Assembly: GCF_029868855.1 (NCBI RefSeq)
Contig: NZ_JARWOV010000085.1
Span: forward strand, 1 to 42,719
DNA from: Nocardia carnea
Lineage (GTDB): Bacteria > Actinomycetota > Actinomycetes > Mycobacteriales > Mycobacteriaceae
Direction: 5' to 3'
DNA: 42,719 nt
Shown here: positions 16,547 to 26,320 of the stretch, piece after piece
Layout of the letters: each line of letters opens with the position of its first letter
Position numbering within the stretch: position 1 is the stretch's first letter
Program-made: the position numbers and the translations under genes
The notes under the pieces: model-generated
Databases searched by the model: none
The model's input: only the letters and a program-made list of their open reading frames with translations
Told to the model about the DNA's origin: nothing

Positions 16547-18145
16547 GTGAGCCAAGCAGGCCGTCCTGTAGTTCTGATCGCCGACAAGCTCGCCCAGTCG
16601 ACCGTCGATGCGCTCGGTGACGGTGTCGAGGTCCGCTGGGTCGACGGCCCGGATCGGCCCGCCCTGCTGGCGGCGGTGCCGGAGGCCGACGCGCTGCTCG
16701 TGCGTTCCGCCACCACCGTCGACGCCGAAGTCCTCGAGGCCGGCAAGAACCTGAAGATCGTCGCTCGGGCCGGTGTCGGCCTGGACAATGTCGACGTCCC
16801 CGCCGCCACCGAACGCGGTGTCATGGTCGTCAACGCGCCGACCTCCAATATCCACACCGCCGCCGAGCACGCCGTCACGTTGATGCTGAGCGCGGCCCGC
16901 CAGATCCCCGCCGCCGATGCCACCCTGCGCGAGCGCACCTGGAAGCGCAGCAGCTTCAACGGTGTGGAGATCTTCGGCAAAACGGTCGGTGTGATCGGCC
17001 TCGGCCGGATCGGGCAGCTGTTCGCCGCACGACTCGCGGCCTTCGAAACCAAGGTCGTCGCCTACGACCCCTACGTCTCCCCGGCGCGCGCCGCCCAGCT
17101 CGGAATCGAGCTGCTCACCCTGGACGAGGTGCTGGAGCGGGCCGACCTCATCTCCATCCACCTGCCGAAGACACCGGAAACCAAGGGCCTCCTCGGTAAG
17201 GACGCGATCGCCAAGACCAAGCCGGGTGTGATCATCGTCAACGCCGCGCGCGGTGGCCTGGTGGACGAGGCCGCGCTGGCAGAGGCCATCAAGTCCGGCC
17301 ATGTACGCGCCGCGGGTATCGACGTCTACGAAACCGAGCCCTGCACCGACAGCCCGCTGTTCGAACTGCCGCAGGTCGTGGTGACCCCGCATCTGGGCGC
17401 CTCCACCAGCGAAGCGCAGGATCGGGCCGGCACCGATGTGGCCAAGTCCGTGCTGCTGGCCCTGGCGGGTGAATTCGTTCCCGGCGCGGTGAACGTCACC
17501 GGCGGTGTGGTCGGCGACGAAGTGGCGCCCTGGCTGGACCTGGTCCGCAAACAGGGTGCGCTGCTGGGTGCGCTGGCCGACGAACTGCCGGTGAGCCTCG
17601 AGGTGCAGGTCCGCGGCGAGCTGGCCTCGTCCGAGGTCGAGGTGCTGCAACTGGCCGCGCTGCGCGGTGTGTTCTCCGCCCATGTCGACGACCAGGTCAC
17701 CTTCGTCAACGCGCCCGCGCTCGCGCAGGACCGCGGGATCAGCGCCGAGGTCACCACGGTCACCGAAAGCCCCAGCCACCGCAGCCTGGTGGATCTGCGC
17801 GCGGTCTTCGGCGACGGTCGCACCATCAATGTCGCCGGCGCGCTCACCGAACCGGCCCAGGTCGAGAAGATCGTCAACATCAACGGCCGCAACTACGATA
17901 TGCGCGCCGAAGGTATCAACCTGGCCGTCCTCAACTACGAGGACAAGCCGGGCGCGCTGGGCAAGGTCGGCACCGCTCTGGGCGCCGCCGAGATCGATAT
18001 CCTCGCCGCCCAGCTCACCCAGGACGCCAACAAAGAAGGCGCCACTGTGATGTTGCGGGTGAACAAGGAGGTGCCCGAATCGGTGCGCGCCGATATCGCG
18101 GCCGCCGTGGGCGCCGGCAAGGTCGCGCTGGTCGACCTGTTCTGA
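16547..18145 (+). CDS. serA: D-3-phosphoglycerate dehydrogenase
   Basis: First step of phosphorylated serine synthesis: NAD-dependent oxidation of 3-phosphoglycerate to 3-phosphohydroxypyruvate. The 532-residue protein has the nucleotide-binding GLGRIG (151-156) and catalytic Arg235 (NAARGG), Glu264 (YETEP) and His282 (TPHLGAST). It is the long actinobacterial form, with an intervening allosteric domain (about 315-450) and a C-terminal ACT domain (about 455-532; LAVLNYEDKPGALGKVG) for serine feedback. The GTG at 16547 has AGGAG 9 nt upstream. leuB follows 173 nt downstream. Confidence 0.97.
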   Translation: MSQAGRPVVLIADKLAQSTVDALGDGVEVRWVDGPDRPALLAAVPEADALLVRSATTVDAEVLEAGKNLKIVARAGVGLDNVDVPAATERGVMVVNAPTSNIHTAAEHAVTLMLSAARQIPAADATLRERTWKRSSFNGVEIFGKTVGVIGLGRIGQLFAARLAAFETKVVAYDPYVSPARAAQLGIELLTLDEVLERADLISIHLPKTPETKGLLGKDAIAKTKPGVIIVNAARGGLVDEAALAEAIKSGHVRAAGIDVYETEPCTDSPLFELPQVVVTPHLGASTSEAQDRAGTDVAKSVLLALAGEFVPGAVNVTGGVVGDEVAPWLDLVRKQGALLGALADELPVSLEVQVRGELASSEVEVLQLAALRGVFSAHVDDQVTFVNAPALAQDRGISAEVTTVTESPSHRSLVDLRAVFGDGRTINVAGALTEPAQVEKIVNINGRNYDMRAEGINLAVLNYEDKPGALGKVGTALGAAEIDILAAQLTQDANKEGATVMLRVNKEVPESVRADIAAAVGAGKVALVDLF

Positions 18146-18198
18146 TGTAGCGGTGCGCCGCCGGCGGACGCGATAGGCGGCGCGCAACCCCGTACGAA

Positions 18199-18227
18199 TC
18201 CGCCCGGGTTTTCCGCACCCGGGCGGA
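18199..18227 (+). terminator. Stem-loop between serA and leuB
   Basis: TCCGCCCGGGT (18199-18209) and ACCCGGGCGGA (18217-18227) give a perfect 11-bp stem with a 7-nt loop in the 173-nt gap. It could end the serA transcript or attenuate read-through into leuB. There is no T-tract. Confidence 0.5.
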
Positions 18228-18318
18228 CCGGCGCAGAATCACTGTCCCAGCGGCGGCCGCACCCGGCCCGCCGGCCGCGACCGCTCGCGGCATGTCGTAT
18301 CCAGAAAGCGTGGTTGTC

Positions 18319-19326
18319 ATGAAGCTCGCCGTGATCCCCGGTGACGGTATCGGCCCGGAGGTCGTCGCCGAGGCGCTCAAAGTACTCGATGTGGTGCTGC
18401 CCGGTGTGGAACGCACCGAATACGATCTCGGCGCCAAGCGCTACCACGCCACCGGCGAGATCCTGCCGGAATCGGTGCTGCCGGAGCTGAAGCAGCACGA
18501 TGCGATCCTGCTCGGCGCGATCGGCGACCCCTCGGTGCCCAGCGGCATCCTCGAACGCGGTCTGCTGCTGCGTACCCGGTTCGCGCTCGACCACCATGTC
18601 AACCTGCGGCCCTCCAAGCTGTACCCGGGCGTCGGCAGCCCACTCGCCGGCAGCCCGGATATCGATTTCGTGGTCGTCCGCGAGGGCACCGAAGGTCCGT
18701 ACACGGGGACCGGCGGCGCCATCCGCGTCGACACCCCGCACGAGGTCGCCACCGAGGTCAGCACCAACACCCGGTTCGGCGTCGAACGCGTGGTCCGCTA
18801 CGCCTTCGCCAAGGCACAGACCCGGCGCAAGCACCTCACGCTCGTGCACAAGACCAACGTCCTGGCCTTCGCCGGTTCGCTGTGGCAGCGCACGGTGGAC
18901 GCGGTGGGCGCCGAGTTCCCCGATGTCGAGGTCGCCTACCAGCACATCGACGCCGCCACCATCCATATGGTCAACGATCCGGCCCGCTTCGACGTGATCG
19001 TCACCGACAACCTGTTCGGCGATATCATCACCGATCTCGCCGCCGCGGTGAGCGGCGGTATCGGCCTGGCCGCCAGCGGCAATATCGACGCCACCGGCAC
19101 CAACCCGAGCATGTTCGAACCGGTCCACGGCAGCGCCCCCGATATCGCCGGCCAGTCCAAGGCCGACCCGACCGCCGCCATCCTCTCGGTCTCCCTGCTG
19201 CTCGAGCACAAGGGCGAAACCGCGGCTGCCGCCCGCATCCAGGACGCGGTCGCCGAGGACCTGTCGGGCCGCACCGGCAGCTCCTCCACCACCGAAGTCG
19301 GCGATCGGATTGCCACCGCGGTCTGA
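18319..19326 (+). CDS. leuB: 3-isopropylmalate dehydrogenase
   Basis: Third committed step of leucine synthesis: NAD-dependent oxidative decarboxylation of 3-isopropylmalate. The 335-residue protein starts [16 protein letters not shown], the usual family start; an in-frame ATG nine codons earlier (18292) lacks a ribosome site and adds nothing conserved. Visible motifs are [29 protein letters not shown] with catalytic Lys, the metal-binding [11 protein letters not shown] and the NAD-binding [14 protein letters not shown]. The product acts after LeuCD, whose genes are in the same window at 27.7-29.8 kb, probably under the same IclR-type control. Confidence 0.96.
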   Translation: MKLAVIPGDGIGPEVVAEALKVLDVVLPGVERTEYDLGAKRYHATGEILPESVLPELKQHDAILLGAIGDPSVPSGILERGLLLRTRFALDHHVNLRPSKLYPGVGSPLAGSPDIDFVVVREGTEGPYTGTGGAIRVDTPHEVATEVSTNTRFGVERVVRYAFAKAQTRRKHLTLVHKTNVLAFAGSLWQRTVDAVGAEFPDVEVAYQHIDAATIHMVNDPARFDVIVTDNLFGDIITDLAAAVSGGIGLAASGNIDATGTNPSMFEPVHGSAPDIAGQSKADPTAAILSVSLLLEHKGETAAAARIQDAVAEDLSGRTGSSSTTEVGDRIATAV

Positions 19327-19377
19327 CCTGGAAGTTCCCAACTTTCCGCCAACGAAATCGGGGTACATCTCCGATAC

Positions 19378-19408
19378 CATCGGGGGATACCTGGGCGTAT
19401 CCCCGATG
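19378..19408. repeat. Inverted repeat before the Uma2-family gene
   Basis: CATCGGGGGATAC (19378-19390) pairs with GTATCCCCGATG (19397-19408), 12 bp with one bulged G and a 6-nt loop. It lies between the leuB stop and the next start codon, so it may be the leuB terminator or an operator for the next gene. Confidence 0.5.
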
Positions 19409-19436
19409 GACGGCCCGATCGCGCTTGGAGGGCAGC

Positions 19437-20039
19437 ATGACCGCGTGGCATGCCACCTGTGATGCAGGCTTCGGCCCGTACACAGTGCTGGATCTATATG
19501 ACTTGCCGGAAGACGGCAAGGGATTCGAACTCGAAGACGGGTGGTTGGTCGAGGTGGCAGCGGGCGCACGGCACAACTGGATCGCGCGCAGGCTGTCTCG
19601 GATAATCGAGGGTGCGCTCGGTGAAGCTCCTGTGATCGTTTGCGATGGGGGCGAGTGGGAGATCAGCACACCGGCCGGCGTACGGAAGCCGGATATCGCC
19701 GTGGTTCCCTACGATATCGCGCGGTCTGTGATCTCGGACGGCTCGCCGAAACTCATACCTGGTATCGATCTCCTGCTGGTGGTCGAGGTGGTGTCGCCCG
19801 GGAGCGGTAGTGAGCGCACCGACAGGGTCCGGAAGGTGAGTGAGTATGCGGCGCTGGGCATACCGCAGTACTGGCTGATCGAGCACCAGCCAAAAGTTCG
19901 TGTTCACCGCGGAACCCTTGAAGGAAGTACCTACCGGTGGGGCCCCGTCGTTACCGAAGGTAGTGAATTCGCTGCCGATGTCGAGGTGGATTCGACGATC
20001 CGCGTGAGTTTCGACCCTGCGGTTCTCAGCGATATTTGA
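19437..20039 (+). CDS. Uma2-family (DUF820) putative nuclease
   Basis: Protein of 200 residues with the PD-(D/E)XK-like core of the Uma2/DUF820 family: Glu31 in FELEDG, Asp86 in RKPDIAVVP, Glu117 in LVVEVVSPG and Lys133 in RKVSEYAALGIPQYWLIE. Family members are common in actinobacteria and cyanobacteria but their role is not established. ATG at 19437 has an excellent GGAGG site. Codon use here is clearly less GC-rich at third positions than in flanking leuB, and the gene interrupts the otherwise conserved serA-leuB-gltX block, so recent acquisition is likely. Confidence 0.85.
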   Translation: MTAWHATCDAGFGPYTVLDLYDLPEDGKGFELEDGWLVEVAAGARHNWIARRLSRIIEGALGEAPVIVCDGGEWEISTPAGVRKPDIAVVPYDIARSVISDGSPKLIPGIDLLLVVEVVSPGSGSERTDRVRKVSEYAALGIPQYWLIEHQPKVRVHRGTLEGSTYRWGPVVTEGSEFAADVEVDSTIRVSFDPAVLSDI

Positions 20040-20240
20040 GTGGTTCGTCAGCCGTACCGGGCTCGTCACCTGCGGCCCAGCGGTTCGCGGTATCTCCACC
20101 GTGGACGTCCGGCGAAGTGGCGGCACTCCCGCCGAATCAGGATTCGGATATCGGTGTACGCCGGGCCAGGAGTCGGTTTCTGTGATGGATTCGGGCTATG
20201 AGCACGGTGTGCAGCGGCTATCGCCGATGCGGTTGCCAGC

Positions 20241-21494
20241 TTATCGAGCCGACCGCGGTGGCCGGCACTTACCCGGGGGATTCTCCGAATTAAACGGCAC
20301 CAGTGGAATGGCTACCGCGGCCAGCGCAGCTGCCGCCAAATAGGCCGCCGGGAATCCGGTTGCGGTGATGAGGCCGCCGAAGACCGGCGGTACCGCGGCG
20401 ATCATCAGGTTCTGTCCGGTGTTCTGGATGCCGAGGCCGCGGCCGCTCCAGTAGGGGCCGGCGAGTTCGGCGATGGCCGTGAAGGCCAGGCCGTTGTCGG
20501 ATACCGAGACCACCGAGGCGATCACCATCAGCGGGATGGCGGCCCACCACCATTCGGTCCAGGCGGTCAAGGCCAGCAGCGCCATGGTGGTGACCGCGGC
20601 GACGGCGATCAGGCGCAGTGGACGCATCCGGCTACCGACGCGGTCGGACCAGGCGCCCGCACCGATCCGGCCCAGCGCGCCGAGCACTTGCGTGCCGGTG
20701 ACCAGGGCGCCGGCAGCGGCCAGCGACCACCCGATATCGCGATGCAACCACAGCAGTGCGAAGGTCCAGACGGTGCCCTGCGGAATGACCAGCAGGACGG
20801 ACACTCCGTGGATACGCCAGAGGGTGCCGCCGGCGCGGTACGGGTTGGCGCCGGTGGATTCGGCTCGCGGCGGGCGGGGCGGATCGACGATGCCCAGTAG
20901 ACAGCCCACCGCCGCCAGACCCGCCAGAACAGCCGGCACGAGCAGCGCAGGAGCGATCCCGGCACTGTCCGCGACCAGCGGAATGGACAATGCGCCGATA
21001 CCCACCCCGATGGGCTGGCCGGTCTGCCGGATACCCATCGCCAGGCCGCGCCGTTCGGGCGGGAACCAGCCGACGATCACCCGGCCGCTGGCACCGTTCG
21101 TGCTGGCGGCGCCCATACCGCCGAGGAACAACAGAACTCCGAGCAGGGGATAGCTCGTCGTGAAGGCGGCCGCGGTGCCGGCGGCGCACATGATCAGCGG
21201 TCCGGCGACCAGTGCGATGCGTTCGCCGAACCGGTCCACCAGATAACCCCAGGCGATGAGGGTGCAGCACAGCCCCACGGTCGGCAGCGCGACCAGCAGC
21301 CCGGCCGTCGGCAGCGGCATACCGCCCGCGGTGAGCGCGGGCAACAGGAACGGGACACCGTGGACGAAGATCGCACTCGAGGTCTGGGCGAACACCCCGA
21401 GGGCGAGCATGAGCCAGCGGCGCGCGGAGGAGACCGGTGCCGGTCGGTTTCCGGGCACGGCGGCTCGGGTGGCCGCCGGTGAACTGGGTGCCAT
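20241..21494 (-). CDS. MFS transporter
   Basis: Inner-membrane major-facilitator carrier of 417 residues with about 12 hydrophobic segments. The cytoplasmic loop motif YLVDRFGERIALVAG (between helices 2 and 3) and its second-half counterpart GAWSDRVGSRMRPLRL are visible. The ATG at 21494 has GGGGAA 4 nt upstream; a frame extension of 11 codons was left out. The substrate is unknown. As I recall, an MFS gene also sits between gltX and leuB in M. tuberculosis, so this is probably part of the conserved block. Confidence 0.88.
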   Translation of the reverse strand: MAPSSPAATRAAVPGNRPAPVSSARRWLMLALGVFAQTSSAIFVHGVPFLLPALTAGGMPLPTAGLLVALPTVGLCCTLIAWGYLVDRFGERIALVAGPLIMCAAGTAAAFTTSYPLLGVLLFLGGMGAASTNGASGRVIVGWFPPERRGLAMGIRQTGQPIGVGIGALSIPLVADSAGIAPALLVPAVLAGLAAVGCLLGIVDPPRPPRAESTGANPYRAGGTLWRIHGVSVLLVIPQGTVWTFALLWLHRDIGWSLAAAGALVTGTQVLGALGRIGAGAWSDRVGSRMRPLRLIAVAAVTTMALLALTAWTEWWWAAIPLMVIASVVSVSDNGLAFTAIAELAGPYWSGRGLGIQNTGQNLMIAAVPPVFGGLITATGFPAAYLAAAALAAVAIPLVPFNSENPPGKCRPPRSAR

Positions 21495-21680
21495 AGTTCC
21501 CCATTTCGGAATACAGCAACATCTCAATATATGGGAAGTGCTTCTCAGATCTTGAACTTTTGGTCACCGTACACCGCCGAGCCGCGGTTTTACCAGGCGG
21601 TGTCACACTTTTCACCACCCCCGCATGCCGACCGGTCGGGCGCATTCGGGCTGGTGAACCCGGCTGGATAGACTCCGAGC

Positions 21681-22442
21681 ATGCGTCTAGGTCGAGTTGC
21701 CAGCCCCGACGGGGTCGCTTTCGTCGCCATCGACGGCGAGACCGCCAAAGAAATCGCCGAACACCCGTTCGGCACGCCGACGTTCACCGGCCGTAGCTGG
21801 CCGCTGGCCGATATCCGCCTGCTCGCCCCCATCCTGGCCAGCAAGGTGATCTGCATCGGCAAGAACTACGCGGCGCACGCCGCCGAATTCGGTAGCCAGG
21901 CACCGGAGGAGCCGGTGATCTTCATCAAACCGAACACCTCCATCATCGGGCCGAACGTGCCCATCCAGCTGCCGCCCAACTCCGCCCGGGTCGACTTCGA
22001 GGGCGAACTGGCCGTTGTGATCGGGCGGCCCTGCAAGGACGTCACCGCGGCCCGCGCCAAGGACGTCATCCTCGGCTACACCGTCGCCAACGATGTCACC
22101 GCCCGCGATCAGCAGGCCCAGGACGGGCAATGGACGCGGGCCAAAGGGTACGACACCTTCTGCCCGCTCGGTCCCTGGATCGAAACCGAACTGGATCCGG
22201 CCGACCTCGAGATCACCACCGAACTCGACGGTGAAGTGAAGCAACGCAGCACCACATCACTACTGCTGCACGATATTCCGGAAATCATCGAATGGATCAC
22301 CCGGGTGATGACCCTGCTGCCCGGTGATGTGATCCTCACCGGCACACCCGAAGGTGTCGGCCCGATGAAAGACGGTCAGAGCGTCTCGGTGACCGTCGCC
22401 GGAATCGGAACACTCACCAATCCTGTTGCCGCCAAACGCTGA
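21681..22442 (+). CDS. Fumarylacetoacetate hydrolase-family protein
   Basis: Metal-dependent FAH-fold enzyme of 253 residues, related to 2-hydroxyhepta-2,4-diene-1,7-dioate isomerase/HpcE and to acylpyruvase or oxaloacetate decarboxylase members. The metal ligands are visible as Glu107 and Glu109 in [11 protein letters not shown] and Asp138 in [19 protein letters not shown] and [16 protein letters not shown] are standard motifs. It ends 13 nt before gltX and is likely cotranscribed with it, an arrangement I recall also in mycobacteria. Exact substrate cannot be decided. Confidence 0.9.
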   Translation: MRLGRVASPDGVAFVAIDGETAKEIAEHPFGTPTFTGRSWPLADIRLLAPILASKVICIGKNYAAHAAEFGSQAPEEPVIFIKPNTSIIGPNVPIQLPPNSARVDFEGELAVVIGRPCKDVTAARAKDVILGYTVANDVTARDQQAQDGQWTRAKGYDTFCPLGPWIETELDPADLEITTELDGEVKQRSTTSLLLHDIPEIIEWITRVMTLLPGDVILTGTPEGVGPMKDGQSVSVTVAGIGTLTNPVAAKR

Positions 22443-22455
22443 ACGAAAGAGAGAC

Positions 22456-23931
22456 ATGACAAACGTACGGGTCCGTTTCTGCCCGTCGCCCACCGGAACA
22501 CCGCATGTCGGACTCATCCGCACCGCGCTGTTCAACTGGGCCTACGCCAAACATCACGGCGGAACCTTCGTCTTCCGAATCGAAGACACCGATGCCGCAC
22601 GGGATTCCGAGGAATCGTATCTGGCGCTACTGGACGCATTGCGCTGGCTCGGCCTCGAATGGGACGAAGGCCCGGAAATCGGCGGACCCTATGCGCCGTA
22701 CCGGCAATCGCAGCGCCGCGATATCCATCTCGACGTGGTGCGGAAACTGCTGGAAGCCGGAGAAGCCTACGAATCCTTTTCCACGCCAGCGGAAGTCGAA
22801 GAACGCCACCGTGCGGCCGGACGCGATCCGAAACTGGGCTACGACAATTACGATCGCGATCTGACACCCGAACAGATCGCCGAATACAAGGCCGCCGGCC
22901 GCGGTGCCGTGGTCCGGCTGCGTATGCCCGACACCGATCTCACCTGGAACGACCTCGTACGCGGCGAGACCACCTTCAAAGCGGGCACCGTCCCCGATTT
23001 CGCGCTCACCCGCGGCACCGGCGACCCGCTCTACACGCTGGTCAACCCGGTCGACGACGCGACCCAGCGGATCACCCACGTCCTGCGCGGCGAGGACCTG
23101 CTCTCCTCCACCCCGCGTCAGCTCGCCCTCTACGCCGCCCTGCAGCGTATCGGCGTCACCGATTTCACCCCGGAATTCGGGCATCTGCCCTTCGTGATGG
23201 GGCAGGGGAACAAGAAACTCTCCAAACGCGACCCCGAATCCAACCTGTTCCTGCACCGCGACCGCGGCTTCATCCCCGAGGGATTACTGAATTACCTCGC
23301 CCTGCTCGGCTGGAGCATCGCCGACGACCACGACGTGTTCACACTGGACGAGATGATCGCCGCCTTCGACATCTCCAAAGTCAACTCGAACCCGGCCCGC
23401 TTCGACCAGAAAAAAGCGGACGCGATCAACGCCGAACACATCCGGATGCTCGCCCCGGACGATTTCGCTGGCCGGTTGCGCGAATACTTCCTCCGGCACG
23501 GATATATCGGTGAAGAAATCGACGAGAAAGTATTCGCCGAAGCCGCCGAACTCGTTCAGACCCGAATAGTCGTACTCGCCGACGCCTGGGATCTGCTCCG
23601 ATTCCTCTTCGCTCCCGCCACCGACTTCGCAATCGACCCGGCAGCCGGAAAGAAAAACCTCGGAGAAGACAGCCACCCGGTTCTGGACGCGGCTGTCGAC
23701 GCACTCGAACCACTCACCACATGGACCGCCGCCGAAATAGAAGAAGCGCTGAAAACGGCGCTCATCGAGCGGCTCGAACTGAAACCCAGAAAAGCGTTCG
23801 CGCCGGTACGGGTCGCGGTCACCGGATCACATTTCAGCCCGCCGCTGTACGAATCCATGGAACTGCTCGGGCGGGAAGAATCCATGCGCCGCCTGCGGGC
23901 CGGACGCGAATGGGTCGCGCCCAGCGAATAA
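22456..23931 (+). CDS. gltX: Glutamyl-tRNA synthetase
   Basis: Class I aminoacyl-tRNA synthetase that loads glutamate onto tRNA-Glu and, in organisms using the transamidation route, also onto tRNA-Gln. The 491-residue protein has the HIGH equivalent HVGL (17-20), the discriminating FRIEDTD segment and the KMSKS equivalent KLSKR (254-258). The ATG at 22456 has GAAAGAGAG upstream. tRNA-Gln and tRNA-Glu genes, both potential substrates, lie within 0.9 kb downstream. Confidence 0.97.
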   Translation: MTNVRVRFCPSPTGTPHVGLIRTALFNWAYAKHHGGTFVFRIEDTDAARDSEESYLALLDALRWLGLEWDEGPEIGGPYAPYRQSQRRDIHLDVVRKLLEAGEAYESFSTPAEVEERHRAAGRDPKLGYDNYDRDLTPEQIAEYKAAGRGAVVRLRMPDTDLTWNDLVRGETTFKAGTVPDFALTRGTGDPLYTLVNPVDDATQRITHVLRGEDLLSSTPRQLALYAALQRIGVTDFTPEFGHLPFVMGQGNKKLSKRDPESNLFLHRDRGFIPEGLLNYLALLGWSIADDHDVFTLDEMIAAFDISKVNSNPARFDQKKADAINAEHIRMLAPDDFAGRLREYFLRHGYIGEEIDEKVFAEAAELVQTRIVVLADAWDLLRFLFAPATDFAIDPAAGKKNLGEDSHPVLDAAVDALEPLTTWTAAEIEEALKTALIERLELKPRKAFAPVRVAVTGSHFSPPLYESMELLGREESMRRLRAGREWVAPSE

Positions 23932-23942
23932 CCCCTCCCGGC

Positions 23943-23969
23943 GGGCCCCGTGATCGTCGTGCGGGGCCC
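23943..23969 (+). terminator. Candidate terminator after gltX
   Basis: GGGCCCCG (23943-23950) and CGGGGCCC (23962-23969) form an 8-bp stem with an 11-nt loop 12 nt after the gltX stop. There is no T-tract. Confidence 0.5.
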
Positions 23970-24475
23970 AGAGGCGCTGCCCACCGGTCTCCGGCCGGCG
24001 AGCGCGGGGAAGGTCGGGCGGCCCGGTGCTCGACGGGACCCGCACCTGAGCCGCGTTGCCGGTGACACTGTCGAGCTGCGCCACCACGGCACCTGAGCCA
24101 CCACGCCGTCGCCGGATGCAGCGTCGGCCGTGGGATAGGTGGGCGAGGACCGGTGCCGCTGTTCGATCGGGATCGTGCCCCTAGGCCGGGGTGCCGGTGC
24201 CGTGCAAACCGCAACCCACACGCGAACGGGTTCGGATCCCGCGCCGACCGGCACCGCCGCATTCGCCACGGATTCCCCGCCCGGACAGCTGACGCCGGGA
24301 TCGGCGGCAGTCCCGGCCGCCGGGCCGAGCGGCCGGCCGAAACCCATCCGGACGAACCCAACAACCGCGTGCTGACCAGGCGATTTGTAGTTTCCCCCGA
24401 ACAGTTTGGTACTCTCTTTCTCGGCCGGAACGACGGTGCCGCCGCAGCCAGCGACGAACCGAAAGCCCAGGTCAT
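23970..24475. other. Intergenic region before tRNA-Gln
   Basis: About 500 nt with no supported gene. The right end is AT-richer; TTGTAG (24385-24390) and GGTACT (24408-24413), 17 nt apart, are a possible tRNA promoter about 60 nt before the tRNA-Gln gene. The rest has only shadow frames. Confidence 0.4.
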
Positions 24476-24547
24476 TGGGGTATGGTGTAATTGGCAACAC
24501 AGCTGATTCTGGTTCAGCCATTCTAGGTTCGAGTCCTGGTACCCCAG
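24476..24547 (+). tRNA. tRNA-Gln (anticodon CTG)
   Basis: A 72-nt cloverleaf. The acceptor stem TGGGGTA pairs with TACCCCA, the anticodon stem-loop CTGAT-TCTGG-TTCAG region gives anticodon CTG, and the T-arm contains GGTTCGAGTCC. The discriminator base is G. No CCA is encoded. It lies 545 nt after gltX. Confidence 0.93.
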
Positions 24548-24694
24548 CGGAGATCGCTCTCTACTACATCCTCCAGATGCGGTGCGGAACGAATATCCAG
24601 GCGATTTGGTCGCCGCAGCCCGGTCGGTTACGCTGATCGAGCTTCGGATCGAAAGATCCACGATCCGCTCCAGCCAGGAGTCGATCAAAGTCCT

Positions 24695-24767
24695 GGCCCC
24701 GTCGTCTAGCGGCCTAGGACGCCGCCCTCTCAAGGCGGTAGCGCGGGTTCAAATCCCGTCGGGGCTA
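24695..24767 (+). tRNA. tRNA-Glu (anticodon CTC)
   Basis: A 73-nt cloverleaf. The acceptor stem GGCCCCG pairs with CGGGGCT, the D-arm includes GTCTAGCGGCCTAGGAC, the anticodon stem CCGCC/GGCGG holds loop CTCTCAA with anticodon CTC, and the T-arm contains GGGTTCAAATCCC. No CCA is encoded. A terminator hairpin follows. Confidence 0.94.
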
Positions 24768-24778
24768 CTCAGCTGGCA

Positions 24779-24808
24779 GGCTCATGCTCATGGAGAGCAT
24801 GAGCCTTT
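24779..24808 (+). terminator. Terminator after tRNA-Glu
   Basis: GGCTCATGCTC (24779-24789) and GAGCATGAGCC (24795-24805) form a perfect 11-bp stem with a 5-nt loop followed by TTT, 11 nt after the tRNA end. Confidence 0.8.
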
Positions 24809-25621
24809 GCTGATTCGCGATGTTTTGCGGGGGTCCAACCCCCGGGGGGCCACCCCGGCGGGCCGGCCCATGCCCTTGTCCCCCTTGTGCTTTTGCTCTT
24901 CGGCTTTTTTTGGGGGGGCCCCCCCCCCCCCACCCCGGCCAGGCGGGCCCGGCGCCCCCTGGACCCCCTCCGTGGAGGGATTCCCACCGGGGTTTTGCCG
25001 GGGCTGCGCCCCTGGACCCCTTTGCGGTTCGTGGGATTCGGGTAGGCGTTCGTGGCCGGTGGGCGGCGGATGTGCCGGTTCGGGTGCGAGATCTGGACTG
25101 GCTATCGGTGATCGGTTTTCCTGTGGGGCGTGGCGGGGGGCTGCGCCCCTGGACCCCTCTGTGGTTGGTGTTATTCGGCATTGGTGTGGTGGATCGGCCC
25201 GGAGATGGTGGTGATGGTTGTGCTGCGGTGACTGCCGCACAACGCCCGCCTGCTGCTGGATCTCGGGGGTGTCCCCACCCAGCAATGGGGCGGTGGCGAC
25301 CAGCGGCCCGGTGGGACCTGGGGCGCGGTCTGCTGTGCGTTCGGTGTCTTCGGAGGCGGTCATCTGTCGGCCGGCGCTCCCCGTTGAGGCACTTGTGGAA
25401 TCCGGGCTCGATGTTCGGCGGCACCCGGCGGGGGCTCGCGGTCATTCGGCCGGGCGAATACCGGCTGGGGCTCGGCGGCCGTATCTGGTGTCGACGCGAC
25501 GCGCGTGGGTGATGAACAACACATTCGGGCTCTACATTTCATGTGGCGGCCGGTGCGGGCGTGGCGCGATCGGGCTTCGGGCGGGGTGCACGCGGCGGCA
25601 ATGCGGGGCCGGGCGCGTAGG
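24809..25621. other. Gene-free repeat- and homopolymer-rich region
   Basis: About 810 nt with no credible gene on either strand. It contains a GGGGGT-CCA-ACCCCC hairpin (24829-24843), a T7-G7-C13 homopolymer block (24905-24931) and copies of a palindromic GGGGCTGCGCCCC element. Base use here is unlike the coding neighbours, with long runs of G and C. It resembles repetitive extragenic DNA that collects beside tRNA genes. Confidence 0.6.
25000..25158 (+). repeat. Two copies of a palindromic GGGGCTGCGCCCC element
   Basis: The 22-bp sequence beginning GGGGCTGCGCCCCTGGACCC is present at 25000-25021 and 25137-25158, with a diverged third copy near 24950-24970 (GCGCCCCCTGGACCCCC). GGGGC-TGC-GCCCC is itself a perfect small hairpin. 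This has the look of a repetitive extragenic palindrome family. Confidence 0.65.
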
Positions 25622-26217
25622 TCATCTGTCGGCTGCGGCTCGCAGTTTGTCGAAGGCGCGATTCGACGAGTGCCCGTCGAGGAACGCCTTGATCTCGGCT
25701 GAGCATGCCTCGATGGAGGCGGTCCCGGTATCGACTTCCAGATCGTAGATTTCGTGGGCGTGGACCGCATCGAGCTGGCTGGCGGCTGTGCCTGTGGGCC
25801 GGTCGGCGCGGCGGCGTTCGCGGTTTCGGAGTTCGCCGGGTGGGCAGTGGACACCGACGAAAACGACGTCGATACCGGTCATCACGGCCAGGCAGTCGGG
25901 TAGTCGCCAGGGTTCGCTCAGGACATGGTCCATGACGATGTCGTTGCCTGCCCAGGCCATTCCCGCGACAGCGCGGTGGAAACCGGCGCGGGTCCGGCGG
26001 AGGCCGCTGCGAGGTCGCGCGGATCGAGTTCGTGGGTTCGGGATTCCGAACGCATGGCGCCGAACATATCGACGCCCATGTGGAAAAAGGGGCGGTCGAG
26101 GTCGATCAGGAGCCTGCGCGCAATGCTGGACTTTCCCGAGCTCGAGACTCCGTTGAGGAGGACGACCCGGCCGGGAGCGGCTACGCGGGCACCACGGGTG
26201 CCGCACTTGTTCTCCAT
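25622..26217 (-). pseudogene. Frameshifted chloramphenicol phosphotransferase-like gene
   Basis: Two overlapping minus-strand frames together spell one P-loop kinase of the chloramphenicol phosphotransferase-like family. The first frame (from ATG 26217) gives LLNGVSSSGKSSIARRL, a Walker A motif, then FFHMGVDMFGAM. The second frame gives AGNDIVMDHVL, VVFVGVHCPPGELRNRERRRADRPTG and VHAHEIYDLEVDTG up to the stop at 25622. The switch falls in a GC-rich stretch at about 25980-26030. The total length, 596 nt, is one base short of a multiple of three, so a single-base loss is the simplest cause. Either a real inactivating mutation or a sequencing error fits. Confidence 0.75.
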
Positions 26218-26320
26218 GCATCGATGGTGACTCGGCGGTGGGTGGTTGTCCGGCACACCGTGCGTCGGACGGCGGCCGGGCGGCTGCCCGGGTGATCGGA
26301 ATCACCCGGGGAGTTCGAGA

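Noticed and set aside
24582..25512. Overlapping 190-230 codon frames on both strands in the repeat island
   Set aside because: They translate G/C runs and repeated elements into Pro/Gly/Arg-rich strings; no conserved segment.
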